The notes under the pieces were generated by a model. That model was not told the origin of the DNA. It saw only the letters and a program-made list of their open reading frames with translations, and made no database searches. Made by a program: the position numbers and the translations under genes. Below are positions 26,750 through 41,800 of a stretch of 64,000 nucleotides of DNA, piece after piece. The first letter of the stretch is position 1; each line of letters opens with the position of its first letter. This DNA is from Synchiropus splendidus (taxonomy: Eukaryota > Chordata > Actinopteri > Syngnathiformes > Callionymidae), in NCBI RefSeq assembly GCF_027744825.2, contig NC_071338.1, positions 27,403,501 to 27,467,500 on the forward strand. The letters are read 5' to 3'.

Positions 26750-26831
26750 CCCGGGAAGGAACCCAACGTTCCGATCGCAGATCTGTCGAGGAGGAGGAGG
26801 AGAAGCAGAGCACCGGAGCAGAGGAGCAGCG

Positions 26832-29800
26832 ATGACTTCCAGTAAGATCGAGATCCCCGCGGAGCTGAAGAGCGACCCCGCCGCCCTCATGGCATCCCTG
26901 CAGCTGATGCCCTCGCCGGTGCCCAACCCCGAGATCAAGTACACCAAGGTCAGTGCCGACACCGCCGAGCCTCTCGGCTACGAGTTCTACTACTTGCGTT
27001 TGTTATTTGAAAGCGAAAGCTTCACTTTTTCTGCACTTAAAACTGCGCAGACTGCGCTGCATGTGCGCAGCAAGGAGGTCACTTAAGCGGAACACACCAC
27101 CGTCGATTTATAGTTTTAATTATGTCGTTTTATAACAAAAAACAATTCCAAACAAGTTATTAAGAAATAACTGTTTCATTTGCTGTAAATGACGCGTTAA
27201 TTATGCGGTTAAACAGCCTGGATTTAGCTTAAATTGCGTGCGTATAGCGGACTTGTTCTACTTTTTAATATCCTCCCTGAAAGTTGTCGCTTGAATGAGC
27301 GATTCCGTTTTAATGTAGTGGGACTATGTTCCTTTTCCTTTACTTGATCTCTCTTCGTAGAAGGTTTTACGATGCACTAGGTAATTCCAAATAGTGGCGC
27401 TATTTGTATTTAGTAGAAGTTTGTTTTATTTTTCGTATTTTCCGTATTTAGCCATTTTGTGAACTTCCACATTAAATCCATCATCCACAAAAAAAACGTA
27501 TCACTGTTGCCCACAATAGTGATCCGTCGGTTTGTTTGGTTTTTTTTAAAAATCTATTTATTGCTGAATTTACTGCTAAATTCGAACATTTAGTGAATGT
27601 ATTTCCTAAATCCAGTAGTCTTTTCTTTGGTTCTTATACGAATGAACTTCTTTAAAAAAATAATTATATCGATAGTTGAATAAAATGAGCAAAATAAACT
27701 TTTAAGAACGGCGTTAATGGCGCCCACTCACATCCGCTGAAAGTATAGTCTTCAATGTGGTCACCGCGTTAGGACTAAAGAAGGAACAAAAAGTCAAATT
27801 GGTCCGTAAATAGCTTGAGTGATGATGTGTATCGGAGTCACAGCCAGCAGTGTGTGGGTGTGTGGGAAGAACAGGATGCAGAAACAGCTGGAGTCAAACT
27901 TTGAGTGATGAAACATGGCAAATTACAAAAGAAAAATCTTATTTTTAGAGAAGCTTTTGATGAAAACTTCAGGATGTGTTTCAGTTTAGTGTGAGGTCGT
28001 GATTTGAGGACAATGATTCGCATATTGTGATGAGTGTTTGGACCATAAGCAGCTTCTAAGCACACATTTTTAATCTCTCTCTAGTTTGCTGATGTATATA
28101 TCATGTATTTCTTGAATTGAGTGTTGGCTGAACCTCCTACTGTTGCTTCTCTAGGGTTTTTATGACGGTGAGATTATCGGTCACATCTATGCCAGAGTGT
28201 CAGAAGTTCATTCTGAGCCGTAACTGCTTGGTTAAAATGTACCTTTGCGTGCCGAGTGCAAAGGGCTCCTGGTTGTTTGTGTCGTAATGCTAGATATAGG
28301 AGGAAATTCAGGGAGTGACTTGGTGAATTAACCTCCAGGAATTTGGCTCATCCAGTCCATGATGGTTTGGTGGACGTAGGGGGGCACTGATTTATGGGCA
28401 CCCTAGCGTGGGCTCTCCCCACACCCTGTTCCTGTTCTCCACCCTGCAACGGAAAAAGCCAGACGTGTGTGTGTGTGTGCGGCTAAACTCTTTCACATTT
28501 AACACCTTTGCATTTGCGATATTAAAACTATTCTTCCCTTTAAATCAGAGTGATATTGCAGCAGAAAAGAAAAAAATCAGCATTTTGTGTGTGATTCTGG
28601 AACCGTAGCTAGAACTGATATTATATCACTGCCACAGGTCAGGGTGATAAAGGAGAGTTATAACACTCCACATGTGCCCCTTGTCCTCATTCTTGGTTAA
28701 AGAGAAGTTCACAATCAATGAGTAATTTTGTCGGGGTGTTAAAGTTTCATGTCTGAAATGGGCTAAATATGGGTCAGTGGAAGGTTTCAGCGCTCAGAAC
28801 AGCTGCTTTGCATGACAGTAACTCATAACACAGCACTAGGATTTATTTACTCCTTATATTCGGGGCTTGTTGAGTGCTTCCAGGCCCCTCAGTGATAATG
28901 AGTTGTTAAACCAGACACTTAGTGGGACACGTTTTACAAGAGTGGAAGTAAAAGCTGAGCTCAACTGGAAGTCCATAAAGAGTTAATTTGTTTAAGTCAG
29001 CCGTTAATTTGTTTAACCTTTTAATGCCAACCGACAAGTAGCGCTGACGGATGAAGCCAAAAAGTTTTTTTTTAATTTTATTTATGGTATGAGCAACCGT
29101 CCTGGTTTCTGGTCTGATTTACACGTCCCTAAATCGAATCAATTTTCTTTGTAGCTTTAGCCTTGGTGGCACTAATGCACTCGCACCATAGGAACCTGAG
29201 CAAAACCTGTCCAGCGACGACCCGTCTGTTTGTGAAGTACTGAAGCGTTCGCTCAGTTGGGATGAATAAGAGGCTCCATCAATCTGTCACTGATTGAGAT
29301 AGTACAGATGGAGGTGGGGGGCTCCCCGATGCTCCGTGCTGTCCGCCAGGGTGTAAATTATGACCCCGTCTCACTGTGTGGGTTAGTGGCCCTGCATCGC
29401 CAAAGCCTGACCCGCACTTCTGGAGTTTTTCACTTCAAAACCACCATCTTTCCGCGATGAAGATCAAACGGAACCAAAGTTAGAGGATACTGAGCCGCTA
29501 AATGATTTATTACAAGGAGCACAGCCAGAATTCTCTGCCCCCTTCTCTGACTTTTGCTTGCACAATCCACCCCCCCACCCCTTTTGAAAACACGCACATA
29601 CTCCCCAGAACACATCTCCTGGACTGTGGCAGGCCAAGTGTGTTGCCATTATTGTGTCGGTCGGTGTGAAATGCCCGCTTGTGTCGTGAGTGTAAATTAC
29701 CATGCGAGCGCACACACGTCAGCATCGTGTCCTCCGTCTCTTAATCACTGTTTAAGGACGAGCAGTGACAGCGGAGGTTCGCCTGTTAACTTCCCACAAC

Positions 29801-32800
29801 TTCACTCGGCCGCCCTCCTGACAGGGGAACATGTAAATCCTGACGGTGTGTCATCATGAAAAACACTCGGCTGCATAAATCTGGTGCCGTCCCCAGGGTG
29901 CAATAACCACAGCCGAGACAAAAAGTGCTTTTCAAGATGTTTATTTGTCTGTTTAAAGGCGTCGTATATCTTGGATTATATACCAACCTACCTCTTTTGT
30001 ACTGACACCCCAATGCTCATGCATGTTTCAGCTCAGCATTTAATGAACTATTACGATAAAATATGGCCTAAGAACATAGTGATAAATGTTACGGATAATA
30101 ACGTGTGTATTTGTGAAAAAAATAATACATTTTATATAAAACAATTTTATTACACAGCCATATTCCTTATCGTTGTAAACATTGTTTTCTATTATGATCA
30201 CTGCCATATTGTTTTTGAAGCTGTGATTCGAAGGGCAGAAAGCTTGCTTCATTTATTATTGTGCCTTTATTTTGAAAGAGAAACTGGAAGTGAATGTTTA
30301 CATGGCATTGTAAGACTTATATATACAAATCCTGAATTCATGTAGACGTGTGTTTGCTCAGGATCATTCTGTTGTGTAAAATATGGCCTAAGAACGTGTC
30401 TATTTTACCTTACCAAGAAACAAACATGTCTCCTGAATAGAAAGACTTATTAAGGGTTATTAAACAAGAACTGCCTTGACACTGACCTATTTTTACAGTC
30501 TTATGCCACACAATTATAAAAATATTCAGAAAACAATGATTGAAATCCAGTGATCCAGAGTTCCAATCCCCAGAAATAACAAAAAGACACCCACAAAATT
30601 CAAAATGGATTTGTGCAAATTCACGTTTTGAATTCAGCATCATAATATCTTCTCCTTGAATATTTAAACTATCTGTTTAAATAGTTTGATAGACTCAAGA
30701 CTAAAAGAACATGCCCACACACACACACCTATGTTTGTATCTTTGTCCTTGTGGGGACCGCTCATTGCCATAACCCTTTCCCCAGCCTCTCACCCTAAAC
30801 CTAACATCCAAAACAAATGGCTCACCTTAACCAGGACTCTGAACCAAAGTAGAATCCAACTATAATGACCCAGTTATTTTGAAGTCTACATCCTCAAATT
30901 GAGGCTGGGACTCGTGGGGACTGGCAAACGGTCCCCACAAGAAGGTGTGTTTCCAAGAATTGTCCCCCACAGGCATAGCTATACAAGATTGCACGGACCT
31001 TTATTGTCCAGTCAGAGACTGCTCTGTGTTATATTGGTATCTCAGTGAGGTAGTGAAGTGCTCAGCACTGTCACGAGCCCCTGGCTCACCTGTAACAGCA
31101 GCAATTATAAGAGAAACGTTTCCAGAACCACCAGAGAGGAAATCAAGGTCCTGCGATAGAAAAGGATATGAAACTTCCTGCACAGACGGGTGTTGCAGGT
31201 GCATGGGAAGAGTTAGTCTGACTGCTGTGTTCTGTATGAACGCACACGTCTGCACCATTTGGGGGAACTTGCGACCTCCATCTTCATTCATTTTTGTGAT
31301 GTTGACAGGCCTCTGTTCACGTGTGGGATTTGGAGGAGGGAATCTTATGTGTGTGTCCACGAAAGAGGAAGTTGCTGTAACATTACGTTGTGATGTGAAC
31401 CGCAGCAACAATAAATAGTAAACACAGTGATTCCATATCTGCTGCAACAGTGATCTGAGAAAAGAAGCAAGCAGCAGAACAGATGTTCTGTTGGCCGAGG
31501 AAGCCTTGGAGCTTCCTTCTCCTCATTACAGCCCACTCTGAAAACACACATTTTTCATGTTAAAAAAATGTCAGATCTAAACTCGCTCTCCCTTTATTAG
31601 GTGCTAAGTGATCTAATCTGCATTGGGTTGCTTCCTCTGACTGGGAACACCTGCAGGATTTGCTCAATCACACGCTGCACTGACAATTATCCTAATGGAA
31701 CGACTGCGAACCAGAATGTTTTGCTCATGATGAAGTGGAAGAGCTTCGCGGCTGTGTCGGTGCAGCTCCCTGCGAGTGATGTAATTGGCAGATTTTGCAG
31801 AAAGCATGGGAGTTGCTCAATGTTTGCAGCTGCCCCTGCAGAACGTCTTGACCTGTGAGCGCACGGCTTTGCTCCCAGAAACTCATATCTGTGGTGTGAG
31901 AGACTGAAACTTCTGGGCTGTGCTCAGTTTTTTTAAGGAACCGAACAGAGAGATGCTTGTTCATGGAAGTGCCCCGTGCTCTCCATCCTTATAAATGACT
32001 TCCTTTTCAGGGCATTCAAAGGTGCGACGCAGTCGACACAAAGAACTCTGAAATGAGTTTATATGTGGTTTAAACAAGGACGAGTGTAGTAATTAGACAT
32101 TATTTCTGATATTACTCTACACTCTGGTTTGACTATGAATGTCAAGTTAAATCTCATCTCAATATTCTTGGGTAGATTAAGTAAAATCTGTGCCTCAAAC
32201 GCCAAATTTCAATTGCATAAATAGTATGATTCATTTATTACATCATTGTGAAAAAAAATGTAGAATTTTACATGGGACAATTTTATGACACAGCCATATT
32301 CCTTATCATTGTAAACATAGTTTTCTATTATGCTCATTGCCATCTTGTTCTTGAAGTTGTGATTCGAAGGGCAGGGAGCTTGCTTCATTTATGAGATCTT
32401 ATCGTGTCTTTATTTTGAAAGAAAAAGTGGAAGTGAATGTCCACAAGTCATTGTAAGACTTACAAATACAAATCCTGAATTCATGTAGAAGTGTGTTTGT
32501 TCAGGGTTGTTCTGTTGTGTTTAGACCAAGGGCTTAAAGCCGGTATTTTCCCATTTAATGAATAGAATCTGCTTAAAGATGATCTGATTTAAAGGTCCGT
32601 TTCCTCAAAAGTCATAGTTAGGTTCATCACCTTCATATAAGGTTAAGTCTCTAAAAATAAGTGTGAGAGCATGAGAGTGGATGAAACAGTCCTGGTCTCA
32701 GTGGGTAACTGACTTTCATTTTCTACACAAACAGGCCAATATTTTAGAGTAAGTTCAAAAATGTTTGTCACCAACTCTTCAACTCTCTGGTGGCTCGTAT

Positions 32801-35800
32801 ATGTGCTCTTCCAACTGCGTCTTATCAACATGAAAGCATCATGCGGGCCATTAGCCTCAACCCCGCTGGGAACGAGAAGCAAGAAAGACAATTAGTCATT
32901 TCCAAATCTGCACTTTTGCACTTGTTTGCTCATTCTTGCCTCCGCTACCCTTCAACTAAATGATCCTAGAAGCAATTTTCAGAATCCTTGAGAGTTGATT
33001 TACTCCTCCGACCTGTCATCTTAATCAAACCTCTGAATGGAAACAGACAAAAGTCTAACACCAGTCCGAACCCAGAGCGAGGAGCGAGCCAAACGACGGC
33101 TGACAGTTGTCCTTTTCTGGCCGTGATTTAGGTGGCGGCCTGCTCCACTCTTCGCCCGCTTCATCCGTTCTCCTTTAGCAGCGCCTCGTGAGAGGGGTTA
33201 GGCCCTGCATAAAGCTACCCATGGTCTGCATTCTTGCCGGGACTGTGGAGGCTGTCAGGGGGCTCCTCTGATTTAGGACGCCCAGTTCCAGTGGCCCCTA
33301 TAAATTTGAAAACTAATTCAGTGCTCTACAGGACTCTCTGTTTTTGTAGCAGGCGCTCTGCTCCTTATCGTTACTGACAATTTTATGAAGTGCTCTTAAT
33401 GAGCGGCAGATTAAAGGCGATAGGCGAGAATACTCGCAGAGAGGAGCCTCTTGTGTGTTGGGGTGCGTGGGTCGAGGTTGGGTTCACTACAAAGGAAAGG
33501 AATGAGTGTGTGCGTGTAGTACCACTCTGCGAGGTGGTACTCTTGAGATGCCTTAAATGTCCGGCTGAGTTATTCCTATCTGCTCCTGGAGAGGACGACG
33601 GAGGACTCGATACCCACCTGAGAGGAAAAAGTTTACAGCCAGTTCAGGAGCACTTTATGGAGTTGAGCAGCAGTCAGCCAGGTTGTGGCTGAGTGGTACT
33701 TGCACCCTAATTTTGATGTCCTCCGTCAGCTCACTCTTCTTAAGTGAGAGTAAGAGTAGAAGTATATACAGGGAAGGTTTTGCGTCAGCAGATGTCCTCC
33801 TTACACTCCATCCATCAGTCGGACTGACAGCCATTAAAAACAGTGGAGCTGATGGATCTAAACATGTCAGCCGGCGAAACTTTCCTCTCTTTCGGCTCGG
33901 CCGGACACATACTAGTCTCTTCAGATCGCACCTCGCTTGATCCCCACTTTCTCCAGCAACTTTTTTTTCTTTTCTGTGATTCCACAAACATTTATCTTTC
34001 TCGCGGCCTCCATTCATGTCGAATATGTTCTGTTTTGGAATCCCAGGTGGTTGTTTAACGGAAGACTGGCTTTAACGCATCACAGAAACCAAGTGCGGCA
34101 CATGTTTTATGATCTCGTAAACGAGCGGTGATGTTGTGAAACGTGTGTCTTGTGTGCTTGGGGGGATGGTGGATGGGCGTCTGGTGTCTGATAGGGATTT
34201 ATCTGTCCCCCCACCCTCCCCTCCCTGCCCCCCACCTCCTTTGTCTGGATGTTGGAGCACTCCCCAAGGAGCAATGCTGGACAGGCAGGAATCTCCGTCC
34301 AGATTTCTCAGAGATTCTCCCATATCCCCGACATGAGGGCTGGATATCCTGAGGCTGCAGACCAGAACAAGCTGTAGCTGCCGCCAAAGTTTGGTCTTCT
34401 TCTTTGCTTTATTGCTTTCTAATACATTTAGATGGATCAATACTATCTGTCATCACACATCAGTGTTTGCTGCAGAGTATGGTTAAGTGAACTGCAGCAG
34501 CAGACTTATGATACTGTCCCAATCATGTATCCCGGATGTTTTAATTTACTCCATCTGTACTCCATTGACAGCATGACTGCCCTCCCTGAGTCTAGTTCTG
34601 TTGAGGTTTCTGCCTCAGTATAGGGCCCACATCACCATGTTGCTTAGTGAGTTTGGCTCCTGTTGCTCAGGATTTGGATCTTGGTGTCGTCCAGTCAGGG
34701 CTCTTTAAGCACTTGAAAGTATAAATGTGATAATAAACCTGTCTTCCAAACCTGCTACTCCTAATGGGAGCAAAATGCTACATTTGAATTGTCGACTTGA
34801 CTGGAAGTTAAATGAAGAGTGTGGTGTTTTTTGAAAACAAGTGACGTGTGATGAGGAAAAAAAGTGAGTTTCTAGAAATGTCTTGGGTAAAACCGACTTT
34901 ATGCTATGAGAAAAAGCACGCACACATAATAAAACTGTGTCGTTTCGCGTATCAAGATTTTGGGTAACATTTTTGGGATAAAAGTGAACAGTGATGGATG
35001 GGGAATATTAAGCACTACATGCTAAGAACTAAATATTATCCAATAAATACATAAGAAAAATGTAAAATACAAATAAAAAATGTTATTTACTAAAAGTAAT
35101 TGAAACATACAAAACATCTACTTCCCTAAAAGTGAACATTTTACACTCATTCATGTTTTAATACAGCTTTTTTCTCTCATGCAGATCTTCATCAACAACG
35201 AATGGCAGGACTCGGTCAGTGGGAAAGTGTTCCCCGCCTACAACCCAGCGACTGGAGAGCAGATCTGTGAGGTTCAGGAGGCTGACAAGGTAAATGAGAG
35301 TCTTGATCTCCTGGTGTTTTGGGTGCGTTACCTATCTGATAATATTGCACAAGGTTTCCTCACTACTTGTCCCCTGAGTCAGTGGTATAATGCCTCATAT
35401 GCTGCACGTCTTATCCGTTCCACACCTTCGCAGGCCGACGTGGACAAAGCGGTTCAGGCAGCTCGTCTTGCTTTCTCCATGGGCTCCGTGTGGAGACGGA
35501 TGGATGCATCAGAGCGAGGAAGGCTCCTGTCTAAACTGGCCGATCTAGTCGAGAGAGACAGCGTCTATCTAGCAGTAAGTAAATTGGACTTTTTAGAACT
35601 TGACTCCCTGGTGTGTCGCCACATAACCTCTATATTATTCTCCAGTATGTTTTTGTGATCCTGCAGGCGAGCGAGCTGTCCTGTTATCTCAGGCTCTTGT
35701 TTCGCCAGCAAGTCTGCGTGAAGGTGGAATGGAATTGACTAAGCTGCGTGTTTCCCTCCGTGTACCTCCTCAGACTCTAGAGACACTGAACAGTGGGAAA

Positions 35801-38800
35801 CCCTTCCTGCCAACTCTGTTTGTGGACCTTCAAGGTACCATCAGGACGCTGAGATACTTCGCTGGATATGCGGACAAAATCCACGGACAGTCAATTCCCA
35901 TGGGTGAGGGAGAGTTTCACTAGTTTGGAGGCGCTTTTTTTAGTGTCTCGGAAACCCTGTGTGCACGCTAGATGCTTAGCTTACTGCCACCAAAGCTCTG
36001 TTTCAAGGCCATTTCCACGTCTTGTCTTCCAACATTTGCAACACACTCCAAACACTCCTGATGGAGTTAGAGTTAGTCAGGCAGGCTTTAGCATCCATGC
36101 TCTCTTTAGGTAGGAGATAGTTTGAACTTTACTTCGCTGTGATTTTGTGGATTTTACAAGGACCATAATCTGAAGTCCTCCAATCACATTTCTTGTTATT
36201 GGACGGCCATATAATCGTTTCATATCAAAGGTCATTTATATCCCATGGTCCAATGAAGCACCACCTAAATAGACACAACACTCACTTCTGTGATCCATGT
36301 TAACGGCTCACCTCAACGGTGGCGTGTTGCACTAGACTTCAACCTTTACTTTGAAAGGTCATTGCTACGGTTTCCTGGTTAATCAGTCTCTCAATGAAAC
36401 GTGAACGATAAAATGCATTTGGAACTCTCACTATGATGGACAGCCATGGAAGCAGCTCTCTGTCTGTATGGAGGGCTCAAAGAAGTTGCATTTAAGCGGG
36501 ATCGTAGAGAGAAACCCCTCACTATTTATAACCGAAGTCTGGAATTGAGACTCGACTACAACCCTTTGAAGCAATGTAGTATTAAAAAAAGAGACTGGAG
36601 TGAGGCATCAACTTTGCCACGAACATTTATTGTGACAGTCTGTCCCTTAAATTGTTGAATTTTGGGGGCAGAGACGAGCGAAGCTGGCTGTCCGTTGCAT
36701 CAGGCAACACAAAAAAGGAGAGTCGAGTAAGAAAGAGGACATGGGAAACCTCCTGATACCAGCGCATTGTCCCTCTCAAAGCTTCTCTTGTACGCTGCTG
36801 CCAAACACACCAGAGTGCGTGTTTTCCCAGGGCTCCGGTTCAATCTTTAGTCCTCTAGTGGACTTCCAGGGAAAATAAACATCCAAGCTGGCCTGATGTA
36901 AGGCTGTTGATGTATTTACTCACCTGTCAAGAGGAGAAGCAGGGTGTCGTGGTATTTATACGGCATATTAAGTGTAGTCTGGGAGTCGTATGGTCTTGAC
37001 AAATCAATTATATTTAGCCAAGAATGTCCGTGAGCACACCCGCCTTCATTATCGCCAACTAATGCAAAAGGAATGAGAAGCCTGCACAGCAAAAACACCC
37101 ACTTCTGTGACCGGCAACAGATGATGTTGGAAGCTTGAGTCTCCCACTGGAGTGGAATGAGCAGGAGTTACAGGATTTAAAAATTAGCATGCTAAATCAA
37201 CAGGTCTTAAAGCGATCACAGGCTGACAGTCATCATCTGTTTCAGACATAATAAAGAGATGAATCACCCACTGACTTCCTCTCTCTGCTCTGCCTTACAG
37301 ACGGAGAGTATCTGTCTTTTACCAGATACGAGCCCATTGGAGTTTGCGGACAAATCATCCCTGTGAGTACGATCCCTCCCTCAGGTGGCGCGCATGATGG
37401 ACGCACTTGGAAGTGTGAAAAGCCATACTCCGAATGCGCAGAGGAAAAAAAGAGATGTCAGCGGTTGTTAGTCTTGCATTTTCCTGTAACTCTGACAGTC
37501 ACGCTCATTCGAGTAAATCCTGCTGGTAAACCCCCGAAATTGTGCCAGTTATTTTGAGCAATGGGGCACCACGACGGGAGCTTAAACATAGCGGGTTTGT
37601 GGAAAGAAGAATGGTGAGAAAGGAGGAATAGATCAAGGAGCGATTGTGCAAGAGTGCAGAAAGTGTGTGGTTGTGTGTTGAGCCCCTTGGGTTTGTGTTT
37701 AAAGCAGAAATAACACAGACCTGCGCGTTGCACACTGATACGGCTCCGTTGCACATGTGTTGCAATTTCACCACTTTCTCCAAACACTGTGGGAAGAGAA
37801 AATGCCGTACGGCTGGAGAAGACAGGCTTTTCTCACCAACATGTGTTTAGACGGAGTGAAAATATGAGCAAGTGACTGGAGAGAAGAGAGTTGCAGGGCT
37901 CGGCTCGTGACCACCCACCGTCAGTCAGATGTGTGATGGCTTTTTTTTTTTTTCTCAGTGGAACTTCCCTCTGATGATGACGGCGTGGAAGCTCGGCCCG
38001 GCTCTGGCGTGTGGGAACACTGTCATCCTCAAACCTGCTGAGCAGACGCCGCTCACCTGTCTGCACATGGCTTCTCTAGTCAAAGAGGTAACCTCATCTT
38101 GTTGGTGCAACAACAGCTCGCGAGTGTTCAGTTATCAGTTATGAGTGGAAAAATGCTATTTCATTCACAGTTATGAAATTATTGGATCATTTAGCTCAAT
38201 TATTTAAGAATTGTTTGTCTTCCTCAGATAAAAATAATTAAATACAAGTTGCCCTTCCATAATTCGTCATTCAATTCTGCCTCCTAAGATTGTGTTTACT
38301 GTTTCCATACGCAATATTTTGCCTTATAGTTGGGATGTTGTGGTTTGTAAAATCTCTTAAACAAACTTTATTTGGTACTTGGAAGTGGGACATGTAGAGC
38401 GTTCCCACTGTTAGCAGTCGACATACGAGTCCATTGATGGAAATATCCCATGTTTACAGGCAAATTTGGACAATTGAAACTCCTGTATGATACTCTCACT
38501 TGCATGCATCATTGTTTGAATTTAGACTAACTTGTTTTTTTCATTTGTACTGACGATAACTTTCCCCAGAAAGGAAATAATGTTGCTCCTCTTGAGGATG
38601 TTGGATAACAGCAGCCGCTCACATGCACTAAATATTTGACTTTACAGTGTTCCAAGTTGAGCATTGTACAGCAGAGGTTAAGCAGTGAAACTTTATCATG
38701 TCCTCTAGGTCTGAGTCTCCATCCTCTCCCGTCACCCTCTGCCCTTTGTGGAGACTCTTTGTCTGTTCTCATCTTGGTTCTGATGTTTTCTCCGTTCTGC

Positions 38801-41800
38801 TCCGGTCGGGAGTTTGGGCTGGGTCCGGATTCTCCCTCACTGTCAGGGGTTTTGCTTGGCTCTGCTGTCATCTCCGCTTAAGCTTGTTTCCCCTCCTTTT
38901 GTTTGGACAGGCCGGGTTTCCACCAGGAGTCGTCAATATTTTGCCGGGATTCGGGCCAACGGCGGGAGCTGCGATCGCTTCACACATGGGCATCGACAAG
39001 GTGGCGTTCACAGGATCAACAGAGGTTGGTTTCCCAGAGGGCGGATCAGATGCTGTGGGCTGCTGCCAGTGTTAGGAAGTTGTACAGTGAGCGACATATG
39101 CTGAGCATAAGAGCAGACGGGTAATTAGGGGACGCTGTGTGCCTGTATTGAAGTCTAAATGACAAACAAATGGGGTCTTTGGTGAGTTGCGTGCCCTGTC
39201 ATTATTCCTCCTGCACGACAGCGCAGATTTTATCTCACACATGTGCACACTTTTGCGCTGTCAGGACTTTACAAAGGCATCCCTCCAGAAGCAGTGTTCC
39301 TCCCGCGTTTCCTCCCCACTGGAGCTTCAAAACCAGGACACCTTTCCAGTACAGCATTAACTCTAGAGTCTAGTCCTTTCAATTCTGAAGCCTGCCTGGT
39401 TTTCAAGTCAGAAAAAGCACTGTAACATCCAGATGTGAGTGCAGATAAAGAGGACAGGGCTCTGCTCGGTTTACTCCACCACTGTGACTGCTCTCACTGA
39501 GATTTGAGAACTTTCTGAAGAGTTTCAAAATCAAATGTTTCTGTCTCTGCACTGCTCTCACCAAATCCTCTGTCTTCTTTTTTTATAAGTATTGTGTTAC
39601 ATTCAATAATCACAAAGTAATGAACACGGACAGACTGAAGTCAATTCCATTATTTCTTCCTTTTTGAGATGTTTTCATGGGCAACATCCAAAACTGAAGA
39701 TTAGGCTTCTGCAGGGTTCACCTGTCATCTGACTGTCGTCCTCTAGACCTTCCTTCTTTTTCACCTCCACTGTCCCACTCAGTCACGGATATTTAGAAAT
39801 GATGAAATCTGACAATGAAAGAAAAAGAATGAAATTTTGAGGCTTTAAACGCAAAAAAACATTACAATGAATTCTGAAGGTGAGCAAAAAGGATTACAAA
39901 ATATGACTTATCATGAATAAAATGTGTGAATGTGGCACTGAAATAATCTTTAAAAATCTTAGGAGACGTGAAAATGCATTTTACCCTCGAGGCGTCAGCC
40001 TTGATTTGAGGCTGACAGATTTGACAACAACATGTTGTCAGGTTTTCTCCAGAGCATCAACAGTGCAGTCTGTTCATGAGTGTGCATTAATGCTGCGTCC
40101 TACACAAACATGCTCTTTGTTTTATCATCTCGTCTTGATTGAACATTTCCCTTGAGAGCAGGCCGCTTTTCTTTTTACTGGTTTTCCTGTTGTTTCCTGT
40201 GATCTGGAGTCAATTACAGAGAAAATGAGGCAGCGCTGCGAGAGAGCGCCGATACTCAGACAGTGAGTCACCGCGTTGTAGTAGCAGCGATAGCAGCGGC
40301 CACAACTAGGGTGGAGGTGCCGCTACAGGTGGATTTTAGGAGCCCTGCTCATCCTAGTATTGACTCACATGTGTGTGTGTGACGGTGGCGTCCAGCCGCT
40401 CGCCGTGTTTCCTTTACTCCTGACTAAACACTGCAGGCTGCTCTTACTCAGCCACTTCTGATCAAAGACAGAAACGCAGCACTTTCAGGCAGCCGGTCTG
40501 AGCCAAGTCTTGTTTTCATACAGCCCCAGTACTGAACCAGCACAACACAGCAGACTCTTGTTTCCCGTTGTTTTCAGCCGCGCTGTAATACCGCAGGACT
40601 TTCAGGAGGCTGGTACGGCACGAGAAGCCACGGCCTTTTTCCATGTCAAAGGTCTCAGAAATGAAGATCTTTCCTGTCGCCCCTCTGAGAAAATAAAGAC
40701 AGTCACAGGAAGATGAGTTCTTGTTTAGAGTGTAGAGTTATTTTATCAAGATCTGGAGTGTGATTCACTGCGTCCTTTTCCAGTTCTTACAGTAACTGAT
40801 GCAGAAGTGTGAATATATTTGTTTTGAGGTAAAGGAGGATCTTTTGACTTATCAGCTGTGATTTTACCACCAAAGTGCTGCGCCAGAAGGCAAAGTTCTC
40901 AGCTCTCTGATTGCTGCAGTCATGAACCATGAAGATGCAGATACAAGAAAGAGGGGAAGCAAGCTCGCAACACTCTTAAGGCTGGGTCTGGGGTCATTCA
41001 GAGACGTGCAGTTGGACGTAAATTTGACCTGAAAAAGAACAAAAAAGTGCTTCTCGCTTTGAGAGGAACAACCTTCTGACCAGATCAGCCCACGGCACCA
41101 TAGTTTCCTGGTTTCTTTTCTTCTGGAAAAAAAGGTTTCTGTATCTCCGTCCCTCTCTCCCGTCATCCTGTCTTATCAGCGGCTACACACCTCGTGTTTC
41201 CTGACCTCTGCCGGGTCACTGGACGCCCAAACATTGTTGAATTTTCCTGTAATTGATATCCACCCTGAATGTTTGTACAACTCATGTTTCGTTTTGCCTA
41301 ATAACCTCATCCTTGTTTGTAGATAAGCGTCCTCACTGGATGTTCAACTGAGCGACTTGGCCGTCGGCCTCCATCTCTGCAGATAAACTCAAGTTCTCTT
41401 TCCCCTGTCAGGTCGGGAAGTCGATCCAAGAAGCGGCCGGGAAGAGCAACTTGAAGAGAGTCACACTGGAGCTGGGAGGCAAAAACCCCAACATCATATT
41501 TGCAGATGCAGACTGTAAGTCGAGCAAGTCGATGAAACCAAAACACCTCCGCCTGACGATAGATAGCTTTCATATACAGCTCACCGAGCTCTGGTTCTCA
41601 CATGTTTCCTGCGCAGCATTAAAGGCTCCCCAAAGCCTCTAAATCAGGAGAATGGGCCCTGACTCAGTCGGGTGCTGCGCCCGAGACTCATAAATCACCA
41701 GGGTCTGTTAACCCTTCGCGCACAACAGCAGGGTCCTGTCTCTCAGGTGTCAGGTCTCGCATACATCCGGCATAGCACGGTTTATCACGTCACATTTCAC

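Larger units (their letters stand above)
26949..35184 (+). other. aldh1a2 intron 1 (8.2 kb)
   Basis: No alternative exon is supportable. It contains a TG run near 28466-28478, a GTCCCCACAA-type inverted-repeat element (30748-30941) and two related direct copies (30076-30377 and 32221-32520). C-rich stretches occur near 29565-29582 and 34205-34235. Long first introns of developmental genes often hold enhancers, but I cannot identify one from sequence alone. Confidence 0.55.

Noticed and set aside
29884..30345. 153-residue plus-strand open frame in aldh1a2 intron 1
   Set aside because: It overlaps the repeat copy A and its 19-bp flanking repeat, and copy B is diverged with no matching frame. 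No family resemblance.
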